Positions 8,608 through 18,637 of a stretch of DNA of 37,004 nucleotides are shown piece after piece. Position 1 is the stretch's first letter. The number at the start of each line of letters is the position of its first letter. Below the pieces are notes generated by a model. The model had not been told where the DNA came from, did no database searches, and worked only from the letters and a program-made list of their open reading frames with translations. Both the position numbers and the translations under genes were made by a program. Source of the DNA: Candidatus Bathyarchaeota archaeon B24-2 (GTDB lineage Archaea > Thermoproteota > Bathyarchaeia > Bathyarchaeales > B24-2); contig PCNA01000013.1 of the NCBI GenBank assembly GCA_002490245.1, positions 1 to 37,004 of the forward strand. Reading direction: 5' to 3'.

Positions 8608-8637
8608 ACTCCAGAAAACATTTTATATCGCTGGAGT
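8608..8637. promoter_or_regulatory. inverted repeat flanking the TATA box of the MFS gene
   Basis: ACTCCAG-N16-CTGGAGT with TTTTATAT inside the spacer. Confidence 0.45.
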
Positions 8638-8677
8638 CGAATAGTAAAGATCCTCAAGATAAACTTTAAGTGAGCAT

Positions 8678-9895
8678 ATGCATAGAATTAAAGGCGTCTT
8701 AGACTTTATTAAGAGGCAAAAGAAACCCTTTAAGGTTAACTTGGTTAGGGTGTCCCTTAACACTTTCTTACTGTCTCTAACACGGCAATACCAATCGGTC
8801 TACATAGTGGAGAAGGGGGCCACACCCTTAGAGCTAGGATTCCTGAATAGTTTGGGAGGTCTGGCAGGAGCTTCCATATCGCCGGTCTCAGGCTGGTTCG
8901 CAGATAAATACGGAATAAAAAAGGGCCTCCTCCTCGGAACGTTCATAATGGCTTTAGCTTCGTTTATCTTCGCCGAAGCCCCAAACTGGATATACATGAT
9001 TCCGGCTATGCTCTTCTTCATGTTAGCCACCAGAATATTAACGACGGTCTGTCCGATGGTCTGTGGTAGCTATCTTAAGAACGAGGAGAGAGCGACAGGA
9101 ATGCAGCTCTGCGACACATTATCCGCTATTCCAGGCCTATTCTCTCCTTTAGTAGCCGCGGCGATAATAGCGAAGTTTGGAGGACTAAAACCGGAAGGTA
9201 TACGACCACTATACTATATACAGTCAGTCGGCCTCATCTTGGTCTTCCTATTCGTAATGAAGGAGTATAGCGACCTACCTGAAATAAGGGGCGTAAAGTA
9301 TTCTGTAAAGTTCCTTGGGGGAATAAGGGAGGTTCTAGAGGAGGGGGTAGCAGTTAAACAATGGATCCTATGCTCGTCGATGTCTACCCTCTCCTTCTTC
9401 ATAAGCTCGACTTACCTACCGTTATTCGTCAAGGAGGTTAAAGGAGGCGACCAGTATGTGCTCGGAGCTATGGCGGCGGCCTCTATGGTTGTACCTCTCG
9501 CGCTCGCCATACCGACTGGCAGGTTAGCCGACTCGATAGGCAGAAAGAAGGTTATCTATATAACGACGCTCGTTTACTGTATTTCCTTAGTACTCGTTAT
9601 CTACGCCTTTAACCCCGCTTTTCTCATATTCTCCGGTTTTCTCCAAGGATTCTGGATGCTTGCAGGGGTCACTCAAGGTGCCATGAGCGCGGAGCTAGTT
9701 CCCACACATCTGCTTGGAAGGTGGTACGGTCTGTTAGGAGTTTTCGGTAGCGTAATAAGCGTAGCTGCGCCGCTCCTTGGAGGGGTGATCTGGAGCGTCT
9801 TAAGCCCAACTCATGTGTTAACGTTCATAATATTGGCACAGGCCTTGAAGCTACTTGTTCTGTGGAGCATACCCGAAACTTTAAGGATAAGGTGA
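8678..9895 (+). CDS. major facilitator superfamily transporter
   Basis: About 12 hydrophobic segments; GWFADKYGIKKG and GRLADSIGRKK MFS loop motifs. Confidence 0.9.
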   Translation: MHRIKGVLDFIKRQKKPFKVNLVRVSLNTFLLSLTRQYQSVYIVEKGATPLELGFLNSLGGLAGASISPVSGWFADKYGIKKGLLLGTFIMALASFIFAEAPNWIYMIPAMLFFMLATRILTTVCPMVCGSYLKNEERATGMQLCDTLSAIPGLFSPLVAAAIIAKFGGLKPEGIRPLYYIQSVGLILVFLFVMKEYSDLPEIRGVKYSVKFLGGIREVLEEGVAVKQWILCSSMSTLSFFISSTYLPLFVKEVKGGDQYVLGAMAAASMVVPLALAIPTGRLADSIGRKKVIYITTLVYCISLVLVIYAFNPAFLIFSGFLQGFWMLAGVTQGAMSAELVPTHLLGRWYGLLGVFGSVISVAAPLLGGVIWSVLSPTHVLTFIILAQALKLLVLWSIPETLRIR

Positions 9896-9927
9896 ACTCT
9901 CCCTTAGAAGGAAAGCCGATAAAACCA

Positions 9928-10461
9928 TCATTTTCTAGCACACTCCTTCTTAAAGTACTTACGGATAAGAGGCGTTCCGCAGACCCTACAGACTCTAACC
10001 TTCTTTCTAGGCGGATAAATTCTCCCACAGGCGGAACAAAAGAGGATCCATCTATAACGGAACTTTATGCCAAAGGTAGTTAAGGGCTTGAATTCTATGT
10101 TCATCGATCTCGCTAAGTTTTGGATAGAATAGTCGTCCGTGACTATTATCGGCTTCTCTCCAGCGGACTTAAGCTCTAGCGCTAAAGCTAAAACTTGTTT
10201 ATCGGCCTCTGATAATAGAAGGGAATCCCCGACTCTTTCAGCCTCTCTCTCGACTTCCTCTAGGAAGGCCTTCTTGGGGGTTTTAACCTTCAGTTTCCCC
10301 GTTCTGATCGAGGTCTTTAACCTAACCGATGTCAACCCTCTTTTAAGCTCCTCCTCGACCAATGGAACCGTATATTGCTCGTTCTCTACGTCTGCTGGGT
10401 TGAACCCCGTTATCAAGGCTGAAGCGTCTAGGATTAAGGGTCTATATCTGTTTTCTGTCAA
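9928..10461 (-). CDS. nob1: Nob1-type rRNA maturation endonuclease (PIN domain plus zinc ribbon)
   Basis: LILDASALITGF, IIVTDDYSIQNLA, CSACGRIYPPRKKVRVCRVCG. Confidence 0.88.
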   Translation of the reverse strand: MTENRYRPLILDASALITGFNPADVENEQYTVPLVEEELKRGLTSVRLKTSIRTGKLKVKTPKKAFLEEVEREAERVGDSLLLSEADKQVLALALELKSAGEKPIIVTDDYSIQNLARSMNIEFKPLTTFGIKFRYRWILFCSACGRIYPPRKKVRVCRVCGTPLIRKYFKKECARK

Positions 10462-11300
10462 GCTCTTTGCCCCCTAGAGACCAGAAGCCTCCTCCTTAAC
10501 CTACTGTAGAAATCCGTTTCTAACCTAACAAACTTTGTGGTGTATTTGGAGCCTGTAACCTCCACCGTTTCTTCCCCGCTTAGCTCGTATATGAAGTCCC
10601 CGTCGACCACTATGACGGCTTCTTGAGGCTTCATCAACCTTATCTTTACCAAAGAGTCGTTCGAGAAGACTATGGGATAAAAGAGGGTTAACGGGCATAT
10701 AGGCGTTAAAACGAAAGCGTCTATAGAAGGGTCTAAGATCGGTCCCCCACCCGAAAGCGAATATCCTGTGGAGCCAGCTTTAGACGCTACTACAAACCCG
10801 TCCGCCCGACAGAAGCCGACTACCTCACCATCTTTAAGTATTCTAACGTAAAGCATCTTAGCCGGGGTTTTAGAGGTTATATAAACTTCATTCAACGCGT
10901 GAGGTAGATCCTCCCCTCCAACCCTACATGCAACCTTCCTGAACACTTCGAGACTAAACTCTCCGGCTAAACATCTATCTATGGCTTTAAACCCTTCTTT
11001 CGGGTCTACTTCGGTTAGGAAACCCCTGACACCCATGTTTATCGGTAGGATCGGGGGCTCCGGCTTGGGAGTAGACAGGCAGGTCTTCAAGATCGTCCCG
11101 TCTCCACCGATCGTCACTATCAGGTCGACTTTCATGTCTTTCAGGGGGGTAGCAAGATCCTCTCTGCTGGCATGTTTAGCTAGTGTAGGCTCTAAACTAA
11201 CCCTCAACCCCTTCCCTTCTATGTAGGATGCGAGGTCCACCGCATAGTTAAGGGCTTCCTTACGGTCGATCCGAGCTACTATCCCTACAGAGTTAAACAT
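10458..11300 (-). CDS. nadK: NAD kinase
   Basis: TIGGDGTILKT, ALNEVYI, GSTGYSLSGGGPILDP. Confidence 0.93.
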   Translation of the reverse strand: MFNSVGIVARIDRKEALNYAVDLASYIEGKGLRVSLEPTLAKHASREDLATPLKDMKVDLIVTIGGDGTILKTCLSTPKPEPPILPINMGVRGFLTEVDPKEGFKAIDRCLAGEFSLEVFRKVACRVGGEDLPHALNEVYITSKTPAKMLYVRILKDGEVVGFCRADGFVVASKAGSTGYSLSGGGPILDPSIDAFVLTPICPLTLFYPIVFSNDSLVKIRLMKPQEAVIVVDGDFIYELSGEETVEVTGSKYTTKFVRLETDFYSRLRRRLLVSRGQRA

Positions 11301-11515
11301 ATGTGACCCTCAACCTTAAAGCCGTCTATAGTAGGTAGCGTCCAAACTTAAATTCGCATTCCTCGAATATGAGGGTTTTTATAGGGAACATAGCCCTCCC
11401 TGCTTAACTCTCCAGCTTTTCCTGAGAATTAAACGGCTAAACGCTTTAATAATGGATCACCACATTTGAAAAATAGAGGTCTTCTAGGTGTCAGCACGGA
11501 TGTGAGGTGTTTAGT

Positions 11516-11911
11516 ATGAGCAGACCAGCAGATGTAGGCTCCCTGAAAACCGGAAGCTACGTGATGATAGACGGGGAACCCTGCAAGATAGTCGACATAG
11601 CCAAATCGAAGCCTGGGAAGCATGGGTCGGCGAAGGCTAGGGTCGTAGCTATAGGGGTCTTCGATGGTGTGAAGAGAAGCTTCGTTAAACCTGTGGACGC
11701 TCAGGTCGAGGTTCCCATCATAGACAAGAGGGCTGGGCAGGTGATAGCGGTGCTACCTAACGCCGTCCAGATAATGGACTTGGAGACATACAACGTGTTC
11801 GAGACCCCTATACCTAAAGATGAGAACCTAGCCTCCAAGCTAACCTCTGGTGTAGAAGTAGAGTACTGGAGAATAGAGAATAGAACCCAGATAATGCGCA
11901 TTAAAGGCTAA
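11516..11911 (+). CDS. eif5a: translation initiation factor IF-5A
   Basis: GSYVMIDGEPCKIVDIAKSKPGKHGSAKARVVAIGVFDGVKR including the hypusination loop; upstream GTG 11507 is also possible. Confidence 0.95.
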   Translation: MSRPADVGSLKTGSYVMIDGEPCKIVDIAKSKPGKHGSAKARVVAIGVFDGVKRSFVKPVDAQVEVPIIDKRAGQVIAVLPNAVQIMDLETYNVFETPIPKDENLASKLTSGVEVEYWRIENRTQIMRIKG

Positions 11912-11961
11912 ATAGAAACGGCTGTTCTCATCGAGAGGCTGCAACTTAAACCCCCTAAAAC

Positions 11962-12010
11962 AGGTTCCCCTAAATTTTTTAGGGCAACCTCCAAAATGAA
12001 GGCTTTTGGA
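11962..12010. ncRNA. tandem stem-loop element between eif5a and srp54 (3' UTR structure or small RNA)
   Basis: AGGTT-c-CCCTAAA-ttt-TTTAGGG-c-AACCT followed by TCCAAAA-tgaaggc-TTTTGGA. Confidence 0.4.
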
Positions 12011-12078
12011 AGGTACTGAGAAGCCGAAGGCATGTAACCTATTTAAATTCGGATACTCAATACTTTCAAGAAGGAGAG

Positions 12079-13404
12079 ATGGTACTCGAAAAACTCGGCG
12101 AGTCGCTGCATAACGCCCTCGCAAAGATATTCAAATCTTCTATGGTAGATAAAAAGCTCGTAAAGGAACTCGTAATAGATATACAGCGCGCCCTACTTCA
12201 AGCAGACGTCAACGTTAAGCTAGTCTTCGAGATCTCTAGAAGGATCGAGGAGAGGGCGCTGAACGAGAAGGTTCCCCCTGGAATTTCTAGGAGAGAGCAT
12301 ATACTGAAGGTGGTGTACGAGGAGTTAACACGCTTCCTAGGAGAGAAGCCTAAACCGCTGAACCTTAAGCCTAAAGGCGTGAACCTGCTCATGCTGGTGG
12401 GTATACAAGGTTCAGGCAAGACCACGACGGCGGCTAAGCTCGCTAGATACTATCAGAAGAGAGGCTTCAAAACGGCGTTGATATGCTCAGACACGTATAG
12501 GCCTGGAGCTTTAGCCCAGCTCAGACAGCTTGCAGAGAAGATAAACGTCCCGGTCTACGGAGACGAAGCCGAAAAAGACCCGGTGAAGATCGTCAAGGAC
12601 GGTGTCGAGAAGTTCAAGGGTTACGACCTGATAATAATCGACACTTCTGGGAGACATAAGGAGGAGAAGGGTTTAATCGAGGAGATGAAGAAATTGGAGG
12701 AAGCGATTAAACCAGACGAAGTTATGCTGGTGATCGACGGAACTATAGGACAGCAGGCCGCTGTTCAGGCTGAAGCTTTTAACAAGGCGACGCCCATAGG
12801 CTCCATCTTCGTGTCCAAGCTAGACGGCTCCGCTAGGGGTGGAGGCGCCCTCTCATCGGTCGCTGCTATAGGCGCTCCTATAAAGTTTATAGGTACAGGG
12901 GAGAAGCTTGACGATATAGAACCTTTCGTCCCGTCGAGGTTCGTCGGTAGACTGCTTGGTCTAGGAGACCTCAAGGGACTAGTAGAGAAGGTACGTGAAG
13001 CCGAAGTTAAGGTTCCAGAGAAAGACGTTAAGGCATTCCTCTCCGGCAAGTTCACCCTCTACGACATGTACAAGCAGTTCGAATCCTTGAGGAAGGTCGG
13101 CCCCCTCGGAAAACTACTTAAGATGATCCCAGGCTTCGCTTACGGTCTTCCTGAAGAGACTTTAGAGCTAGCCGAAAAGAGGCTTGATAGATGGAAGGCC
13201 ATCATAGAGTCGATGACAGTCGAAGAGAGAGTGAACCCGAAGATATTCAACGCGTCGAGGATCAGGAGGGTTGCGAGAGGCTCTGGGACGAGCGAGGCAG
13301 AGGTCAGAGAGCTCCTGAAACAGTATAACTTGATGAGGAAGATGATGAAAAGTCTCAGAAGGAAGAGGCTTCCATTCTTTAAAGGCGGCTTCATGCCTAG
13401 GTAG
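12079..13404 (+). CDS. srp54: signal recognition particle 54 kDa protein
   Basis: [44 protein letters not shown], methionine-rich M domain. Confidence 0.96.
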   Translation: MVLEKLGESLHNALAKIFKSSMVDKKLVKELVIDIQRALLQADVNVKLVFEISRRIEERALNEKVPPGISRREHILKVVYEELTRFLGEKPKPLNLKPKGVNLLMLVGIQGSGKTTTAAKLARYYQKRGFKTALICSDTYRPGALAQLRQLAEKINVPVYGDEAEKDPVKIVKDGVEKFKGYDLIIIDTSGRHKEEKGLIEEMKKLEEAIKPDEVMLVIDGTIGQQAAVQAEAFNKATPIGSIFVSKLDGSARGGGALSSVAAIGAPIKFIGTGEKLDDIEPFVPSRFVGRLLGLGDLKGLVEKVREAEVKVPEKDVKAFLSGKFTLYDMYKQFESLRKVGPLGKLLKMIPGFAYGLPEETLELAEKRLDRWKAIIESMTVEERVNPKIFNASRIRRVARGSGTSEAEVRELLKQYNLMRKMMKSLRRKRLPFFKGGFMPR

Positions 13405-13415
13405 ATGAGGTTCTC

Positions 13416-14768
13416 GTGAAGCGTGATGAAGCTTTGGATATCTTAGAGAAGGCTGAGGAGATACTTAAAAAGTACACTCTATGCGATCGCTGTTTAGGTA
13501 GACAGTTCGCCCTTCTAGGATATGGATTGAACAACATGGAGAGGGGTTCGGCGATCAAGACCTTACTCCTAATGAAAGCCGACCTTCTAATTAACGAGGG
13601 GGACCAGAGGGGGGTAGACCTACTTAAGACGTTAGGTAGTAAGGGTCTAAGCGACTCAGCTAGGGCTACTCTACGGAAAAGGAAGGGTGAGACCGTAAAG
13701 AAAGGTGAATGCTACATCTGTGAGGGTAAGTTCGAGTTACTGGACGAATTAACCGAGAAGACCATAGAGAGACTCAAGGAATACGAATTTAGATCCTTCT
13801 TGATAGGCATAGACTTACCCCGGGAAGTCGAAGAGAGGGAAGACGAGTTAAAAGCGGAGTTTAAGGTCGAGTACGGTGAAAACTTACGGAATGAGTTCAG
13901 CAGGGAGATAGGCAAGAGAATATCTAAAAAGCTCTCCAAGAAGGTGGACTATAAGACACCCGACCTAGTGGTCCTGATAAATCCCTTCGAAAACAGGATC
14001 GAAGTGCAGTCAAATCCTCTCTTCATAGGTGGGAGGTACAGGAAACTTAAGCGGGGGATCCCTCAAACCAAGTGGTTATGCTCGAAGTGTATGGGAAGAG
14101 GATGCGAGCGGTGTAACTGGACTGGCAAGATGTATCCTGAGTCCATTCAGGAACTTATAGCCAAACCAGTACTGGATTTAACCCTAGGTAAGGAAGCCGT
14201 CCTCCACGCCGCCGGGAGAGAGGATATCGACGTTCTGATGTTAGGTGACGGCAGACCGTTCGTGATCGAAGTTAAAGAGCCGAAAAAGAGGTTTCTGGAC
14301 CTAGAAGAGTTGACCGAGAGGATAAACGAGTACGCTAAAGGTAAGGTCGAAGTCCTAAACCTACGGTTCGTGGACAGAAAAACCGTTAGGGAGATCAAGA
14401 AGTCGGAGTCGGCCGAGAAGATTTACAGGGCGGTCGTGAAGTTTAACAGGGAAATAACCGACGAAGAAATAGAGGCCTTAGAGAAGACTTTGAATGGCGC
14501 CAAAATAACCCAGAGGACACCCACTAGGGTTCTACATAGGAGAGCCGATAAGATACGAGAAAAATACATATATGAGACGAAAATAAAGAAATTGATGCCT
14601 GACATGTTGGAATTTAGGATAAGGTCTGAGGGGGGTCTCTACATCAAAGAATTAATCGACGGCGACGGAGGCAGAACCCGACCTAGCGTAGCGGACATAA
14701 TCGGGGTCGAAGGGAAAGTGGAAAAGTTAGACGTCTTAAAAGTGGTTAAGAATCTAGGTGGGCTATAA
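13416..14768 (+). CDS. pus10: tRNA pseudouridine synthase Pus10
   Basis: CDRCLGRQFALLGYG, AAGREDIDVLMLGDGRPFVIEV, TQRTPTRVLHRRADKIREK. Confidence 0.92.
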   Translation: MKRDEALDILEKAEEILKKYTLCDRCLGRQFALLGYGLNNMERGSAIKTLLLMKADLLINEGDQRGVDLLKTLGSKGLSDSARATLRKRKGETVKKGECYICEGKFELLDELTEKTIERLKEYEFRSFLIGIDLPREVEEREDELKAEFKVEYGENLRNEFSREIGKRISKKLSKKVDYKTPDLVVLINPFENRIEVQSNPLFIGGRYRKLKRGIPQTKWLCSKCMGRGCERCNWTGKMYPESIQELIAKPVLDLTLGKEAVLHAAGREDIDVLMLGDGRPFVIEVKEPKKRFLDLEELTERINEYAKGKVEVLNLRFVDRKTVREIKKSESAEKIYRAVVKFNREITDEEIEALEKTLNGAKITQRTPTRVLHRRADKIREKYIYETKIKKLMPDMLEFRIRSEGGLYIKELIDGDGGRTRPSVADIIGVEGKVEKLDVLKVVKNLGGL

Positions 14769-14769
14769 G

Positions 14770-15063
14770 ATGAAGAAGTCGAAGGGCTTTAGGTCGGGAA
14801 CCCGCGCCCTCCTCAGAAAGAAACCGAGAGAAAGGGGAAAGCTGAAAACATCGAAGATTCTCCAGACTTTCGAGCTTGGAGATAAGGTTGTAATAAAGAT
14901 CGACCCCGCAGTCCATAAAGGCATGCCACACAGGAGATATCATGGTAAAGTCGGGGTCGTTCAAGGTAGGAGGGGTAAAGCTTACATAGTGACAGTTACC
15001 CAAGGTAATGTAGAGAAGGAATTAATCGTTAGGCCTGAACACCTAGACATATATGCAGGGTGA
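14770..15063 (+). CDS. rpl21e: 50S ribosomal protein L21e
   Basis: KSKGFRSGTRALLRKKPRERG...GDKVVIKIDPAVHKGMPHRRYHGKVGVV. Confidence 0.95.
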   Translation: MKKSKGFRSGTRALLRKKPRERGKLKTSKILQTFELGDKVVIKIDPAVHKGMPHRRYHGKVGVVQGRRGKAYIVTVTQGNVEKELIVRPEHLDIYAG

Positions 15064-15400
15064 TCCCTTGCCATATAAAATAATAAATAGTCATCCGATC
15101 TCAAACCCTGAAGCTAAGAAGATACTCAGCTCGATCGGAGAGGAGAACCTCGACCAGTTTCAGAAGAGGACGCTTGACTACACGACCAAGTTCTCTAAGG
15201 TGGACGCCGAGACGGCTGAGAAACTCATCAAAGAGTTAACTACAAAGTTTGAGCTAACCGAGGTTGAGGCTATAGAGATAGTCAACTGTATGCCGAAAAC
15301 CGTCGAGGAGTTAAGGACTTTTTTTGCCGGAGGCAGAAGAATAATCGAGATGGAGAAACTGAATGCTATAATAGACCTTCTTAACGCTCACTCCTCCTAA
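15053..15400 (+). CDS. rpoF: DNA-directed RNA polymerase subunit F (Rpb4-like)
   Basis: TLDYTTKFSKVDAETAEKLIKEL, conserved context after L21e. Confidence 0.85.
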   Translation: MQGDPLPYKIINSHPISNPEAKKILSSIGEENLDQFQKRTLDYTTKFSKVDAETAEKLIKELTTKFELTEVEAIEIVNCMPKTVEELRTFFAGGRRIIEMEKLNAIIDLLNAHSS

Positions 15401-15439
15401 AATCAGGTTTTATGTGGTCTATCTTCTGGCGGTGAAGCG

Positions 15440-15991
15440 ATGGAAAAGAGGTATGAAGAATACGCTTACGTGTTAGACTTCTTACCCCGCGGGAGGCCTA
15501 CCCGAGGTAGGTATAGAGCCGGAGCTATAGCTCAAGTCATAGGAGAGGAGTACTTCACCCTGCTAGAGGTAGCGGTTAAGGAGGGTGAAAGACTTAGACC
15601 TCAGGAGAGGGTTTACGTAGGTAAGAAAGAGAGGAGTAAGATAACCTACATAATAGGTAGGATAAGGTATCAAGACCTCTCTACAGCGGCTATAGCCGAG
15701 CTTCCCGCGGTGATCGAGAAGATAGTTAAAAACAGGGAGAAATGGTTCGTGAACTTCTTCAACACCTCTCAGGCTATAACGCCTAGAATGCACGCCCTAG
15801 AGCTAATACCCGGCATAGGGAAGAAGTATATGTGGCAGATACTGGAAGAGAGGGAGAAGGCTCCTTTTAAAGACTTCGAAGACCTGCAGAAGAGGGTTAA
15901 CCTTCCAAACCCGGTTAAGCTGCTTACCCGAAGAATCTTGGAGGAGATCTCGGGCGAAAGTAAATACAACCTGTTTACTAGACCTTCATGA
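15440..15991 (+). CDS. DUF655 family RNA/DNA-binding protein
   Basis: DFLPRGRPTRGRYRAGAIAQVIGEEYFTLLEV, HhH-like ALELIPGIGKKYMWQILEERE; between rpoF and ksgA. Confidence 0.85.
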   Translation: MEKRYEEYAYVLDFLPRGRPTRGRYRAGAIAQVIGEEYFTLLEVAVKEGERLRPQERVYVGKKERSKITYIIGRIRYQDLSTAAIAELPAVIEKIVKNREKWFVNFFNTSQAITPRMHALELIPGIGKKYMWQILEEREKAPFKDFEDLQKRVNLPNPVKLLTRRILEEISGESKYNLFTRPS

Positions 15992-16060
15992 GTCTCTCCT
16001 AACTTCTCCTTTAGAAAGTTAAGGATTTAAATCGAAGCATGATAAAACCTAACCTAAAAG

Positions 16061-16903
16061 ATGAACGATCTGCTGAAGGAGATCAAGCGTACTTTAAGGC
16101 TGCATGGGTTAAGCCCGAAAAGATGGATGGGACAGAACTTCCTCATCGACGAAGAGGTAATCGAGAAGCTAATCGACTACGCAAACCCAGAGAACGATGA
16201 AACGGTCCTCGAGATAGGTGCGGGCTTAGGTTTCCTAACCCGAAGGTTGGCTGAAACTTGCGATAGGGTAGTAGCTGTCGAGGCAGACCGGAGACTAGCC
16301 AGAATCCTAGGAGCCAACCTCAAAAGGTTTAAAAACGTTAGGATAATCTGCGGAGACATATTTAAGGTGCGGTTACCAGAGTTCCATAAGGTAGTCTCGA
16401 CGCCGCCCTACAACATATCGTCTAAACTAGTTCTATGGTTATTAAAGAATCGTGGGATGAAACTCGCGGTTCTGACTTTCCAAGATGAATTCGCGAGGAG
16501 GCTGGCAGCCCCTGTAGGAAGCAGAGACTATGGGCGGCTAACGGTCACGGCATACTATCATGCCGAGGTTAAGGCCTTAGATAAGGTACCTAAAACCTCC
16601 TTCTATCCATCGCCTAAAGTAGATTCGAGGATAACCTTAATCAAACCCAGACCTCCCCCATTCAAGGTACAAGACTTCAATCTGTTTAGCGAGCTCGTTA
16701 AAAGCTTGTTTACGCAGAGAAAGAGGAAGGTGAGGAAGGGGATCATGCCCTTCTTGAGGTCTGTCGGACTGGATAAAGAAGACGCTAGGGAGCTAGCAAA
16801 GAGTATCCGCTTCTCAGAGGTCAGGGTTAAAGACCTCGCTCCTGAAGACTTCGGGTTGTTGAGCGATGAATTGTCCAAGAAACTGGAAGACCATCTATTA
16901 TGA
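16061..16903 (+). CDS. ksgA: 16S rRNA dimethyladenosine transferase KsgA/Dim1 family
   Basis: GQNFLIDEEVIEKLIDYA, VLEIGAGLGFLTRRLA, motif IV STPPYNISSKL. Confidence 0.92.
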   Translation: MNDLLKEIKRTLRLHGLSPKRWMGQNFLIDEEVIEKLIDYANPENDETVLEIGAGLGFLTRRLAETCDRVVAVEADRRLARILGANLKRFKNVRIICGDIFKVRLPEFHKVVSTPPYNISSKLVLWLLKNRGMKLAVLTFQDEFARRLAAPVGSRDYGRLTVTAYYHAEVKALDKVPKTSFYPSPKVDSRITLIKPRPPPFKVQDFNLFSELVKSLFTQRKRKVRKGIMPFLRSVGLDKEDARELAKSIRFSEVRVKDLAPEDFGLLSDELSKKLEDHLL

Positions 16904-17495
16904 TGGTCATCCTCTATTGGTTCACAACCAAGTCTACGAGCCTGCGGAAGACAGCTTCCTTCTAGCCGACAACTTGAGGCTGACGCCGTGTTCCAAGGTT
17001 CTTGATTTAGGTTCAGGTTGCGGTATAATCGCTGTTAAGGCTGCCGAGCTAGGCTGTGAGGTAGTGGCCGTAGACATAAACCCTTACGCCGTCTATTGCG
17101 TCAAGAAAAACGCGGAGCTTCTTGGTCTAAGAGACAGAATAGAGGTCTTGAGAACCGACCTATTCGCTTCATTTAGGTTGGGGAGGGTTTTCGACGTAGT
17201 AATCTTCAACCCACCTTATCTCCCGACCAGCGATTTCAAGCTTGGTGGATGGCTGGAGAAGGCTTGGGATGGAGGTAGATCAGGGAGGGAGGTGATCGCA
17301 AGGTTCGTCGACGAAGTCGGTGGTTACCTAAAGGATGGGGGTGAGGTCTTCATGGTGCAGTCTTCTCTGTCAAAGGTCGAGGAAACATTAAAACAGTTTA
17401 GAGAGAAGGGATTTAAGCCGAAGATATTGGTCAAGATGGACTTCGACTTCGAAACCCTTTTCCTGATAAACGCAAAGAAAAATTTAAAACCGTAA
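16866..17495 (+). CDS. HemK-related class I SAM-dependent methyltransferase
   Basis: VYEPAEDSFLLADNL, VLDLGSGCGIIAV, IFNPPYLP; overlaps the ksgA 3' end by 38 nt. Confidence 0.88.
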   Translation: MNCPRNWKTIYYDGHPLLVHNQVYEPAEDSFLLADNLRLTPCSKVLDLGSGCGIIAVKAAELGCEVVAVDINPYAVYCVKKNAELLGLRDRIEVLRTDLFASFRLGRVFDVVIFNPPYLPTSDFKLGGWLEKAWDGGRSGREVIARFVDEVGGYLKDGGEVFMVQSSLSKVEETLKQFREKGFKPKILVKMDFDFETLFLINAKKNLKP

Positions 17496-17526
17496 CGGTG
17501 AAACTGAGTGATGGAGAGGATGGGAA

Positions 17527-18054
17527 ATGTGCATACTCGGTAAAGATAAACTAACAGAGCTAATTAAGAAGTATAAGATCATCCATCCCTTCGACCCTAA
17601 CATGCTCGACGGAGACAGCTACGTCCTCACGGTTAAGGAAGATGTTACCTTACAGTACCTAGAACATAAAAACTTAATATCGAGGGAGATAGTGTTTACG
17701 CCGCCGAACCTAGTCGCCTACCTCACGGCGAAGAGCCGCTTCGGAAGAGCAGGACTCTCATTCCTAAACGCGGCTAAAGTTCACAGTGGCTTCCTTGGAA
17801 GACTGGCGCTTGAACTCGTAAACCTGAGCAACGACAGGAAGCCCATAACGATCGCTAAAGGAGACCCGCTGATGCACATAGAGTTCATCACTAGGATAGG
17901 AGAGCCCTCACCCTACGTCGGTGAATATCAATTCCAATACATGACGGATGAGGAAATAGAGATGTACATACCAATAATGAAGGAAGTATTCAGCAACTAC
18001 GATGAACTCGCTAAGATATGGTTTAGAAACAGGCGGCATATAAAGGGTGTCTAA
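17527..18054 (+). CDS. dcd: dCTP deaminase
   Basis: TAKSRFGRAGLSFLNAAKVHSGFLGRLALELVN, trimeric dUTPase/Dcd fold signature. Confidence 0.88.
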   Translation: MCILGKDKLTELIKKYKIIHPFDPNMLDGDSYVLTVKEDVTLQYLEHKNLISREIVFTPPNLVAYLTAKSRFGRAGLSFLNAAKVHSGFLGRLALELVNLSNDRKPITIAKGDPLMHIEFITRIGEPSPYVGEYQFQYMTDEEIEMYIPIMKEVFSNYDELAKIWFRNRRHIKGV

Positions 18055-18127
18055 GCCGACCAACTTGGAAATAAGGGGAAAAGAATTTAAGTATCTCAAG
18101 TTGTCTGATAAGTAGAGGAATCGGAGA

Positions 18128-18637
18128 TTGAAGGCTCGGAACTACAGGGAGATCAAAGGTCAACCCTACGTTAGGAAAGAGTTTATCAAAGGCCATCCTC
18201 CGCCTAAGATCACTAAGTTCACGATGGGAGACCCTACGAAGGACTTCAGTTATAGGGTTTCCTTGATCGCCGAGAGAGCGGCTCAGGTTAGACACGTCGC
18301 TTTAGAAGCCGGAAGGATAGCCGCGAACCGTCTGTTAACTAAGAAGCTAGGTAAAGACTTCCTCTTAAAGGTTCTTCCCTATCCACATGTCGTCCTGCGT
18401 GAGAATAAGATGATATTTGGAGCTCACGCGGATAGGTTGCAGGACGGCATGAGGGCTGCTTTCGGTAAACCCATAGGCACGGCTGCAAGGGTTAAAGTAA
18501 ACCAACCTGTAATGATCGTAGAGGTCGATGAAAAAGGAATAGACGTCGCTAAAGAGGCTTTAAGGAGAAGCCGTGCCAAGATGCCCATGCCATGCCGTAT
18601 AGTCATAGAGAAAATTAACGGAAAGTTAGGTGGATGA
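18128..18637 (+). CDS. rpl10e: 50S ribosomal protein L10e (uL16)
   Basis: MKARNYREIKGQPYVRKEFIKGHPPPKI...GADRLQDGMRAAFGKPIGTAARV. Confidence 0.95.
   Translation: MKARNYREIKGQPYVRKEFIKGHPPPKITKFTMGDPTKDFSYRVSLIAERAAQVRHVALEAGRIAANRLLTKKLGKDFLLKVLPYPHVVLRENKMIFGAHADRLQDGMRAAFGKPIGTAARVKVNQPVMIVEVDEKGIDVAKEALRRSRAKMPMPCRIVIEKINGKLGG

Noticed and set aside
10139-10477. Plus-strand 112 aa ORF
   Set aside because: Low-complexity Ser-rich translation antisense to nob1; shadow ORF.
17527-18054. Inactive dCTP deaminase because the motif reads HSGFLGRLALE instead of HPGFEGxLTLE
   Set aside because: The catalytic Glu (LALE) and the Ser/Arg of SRFGRAG appear conserved.
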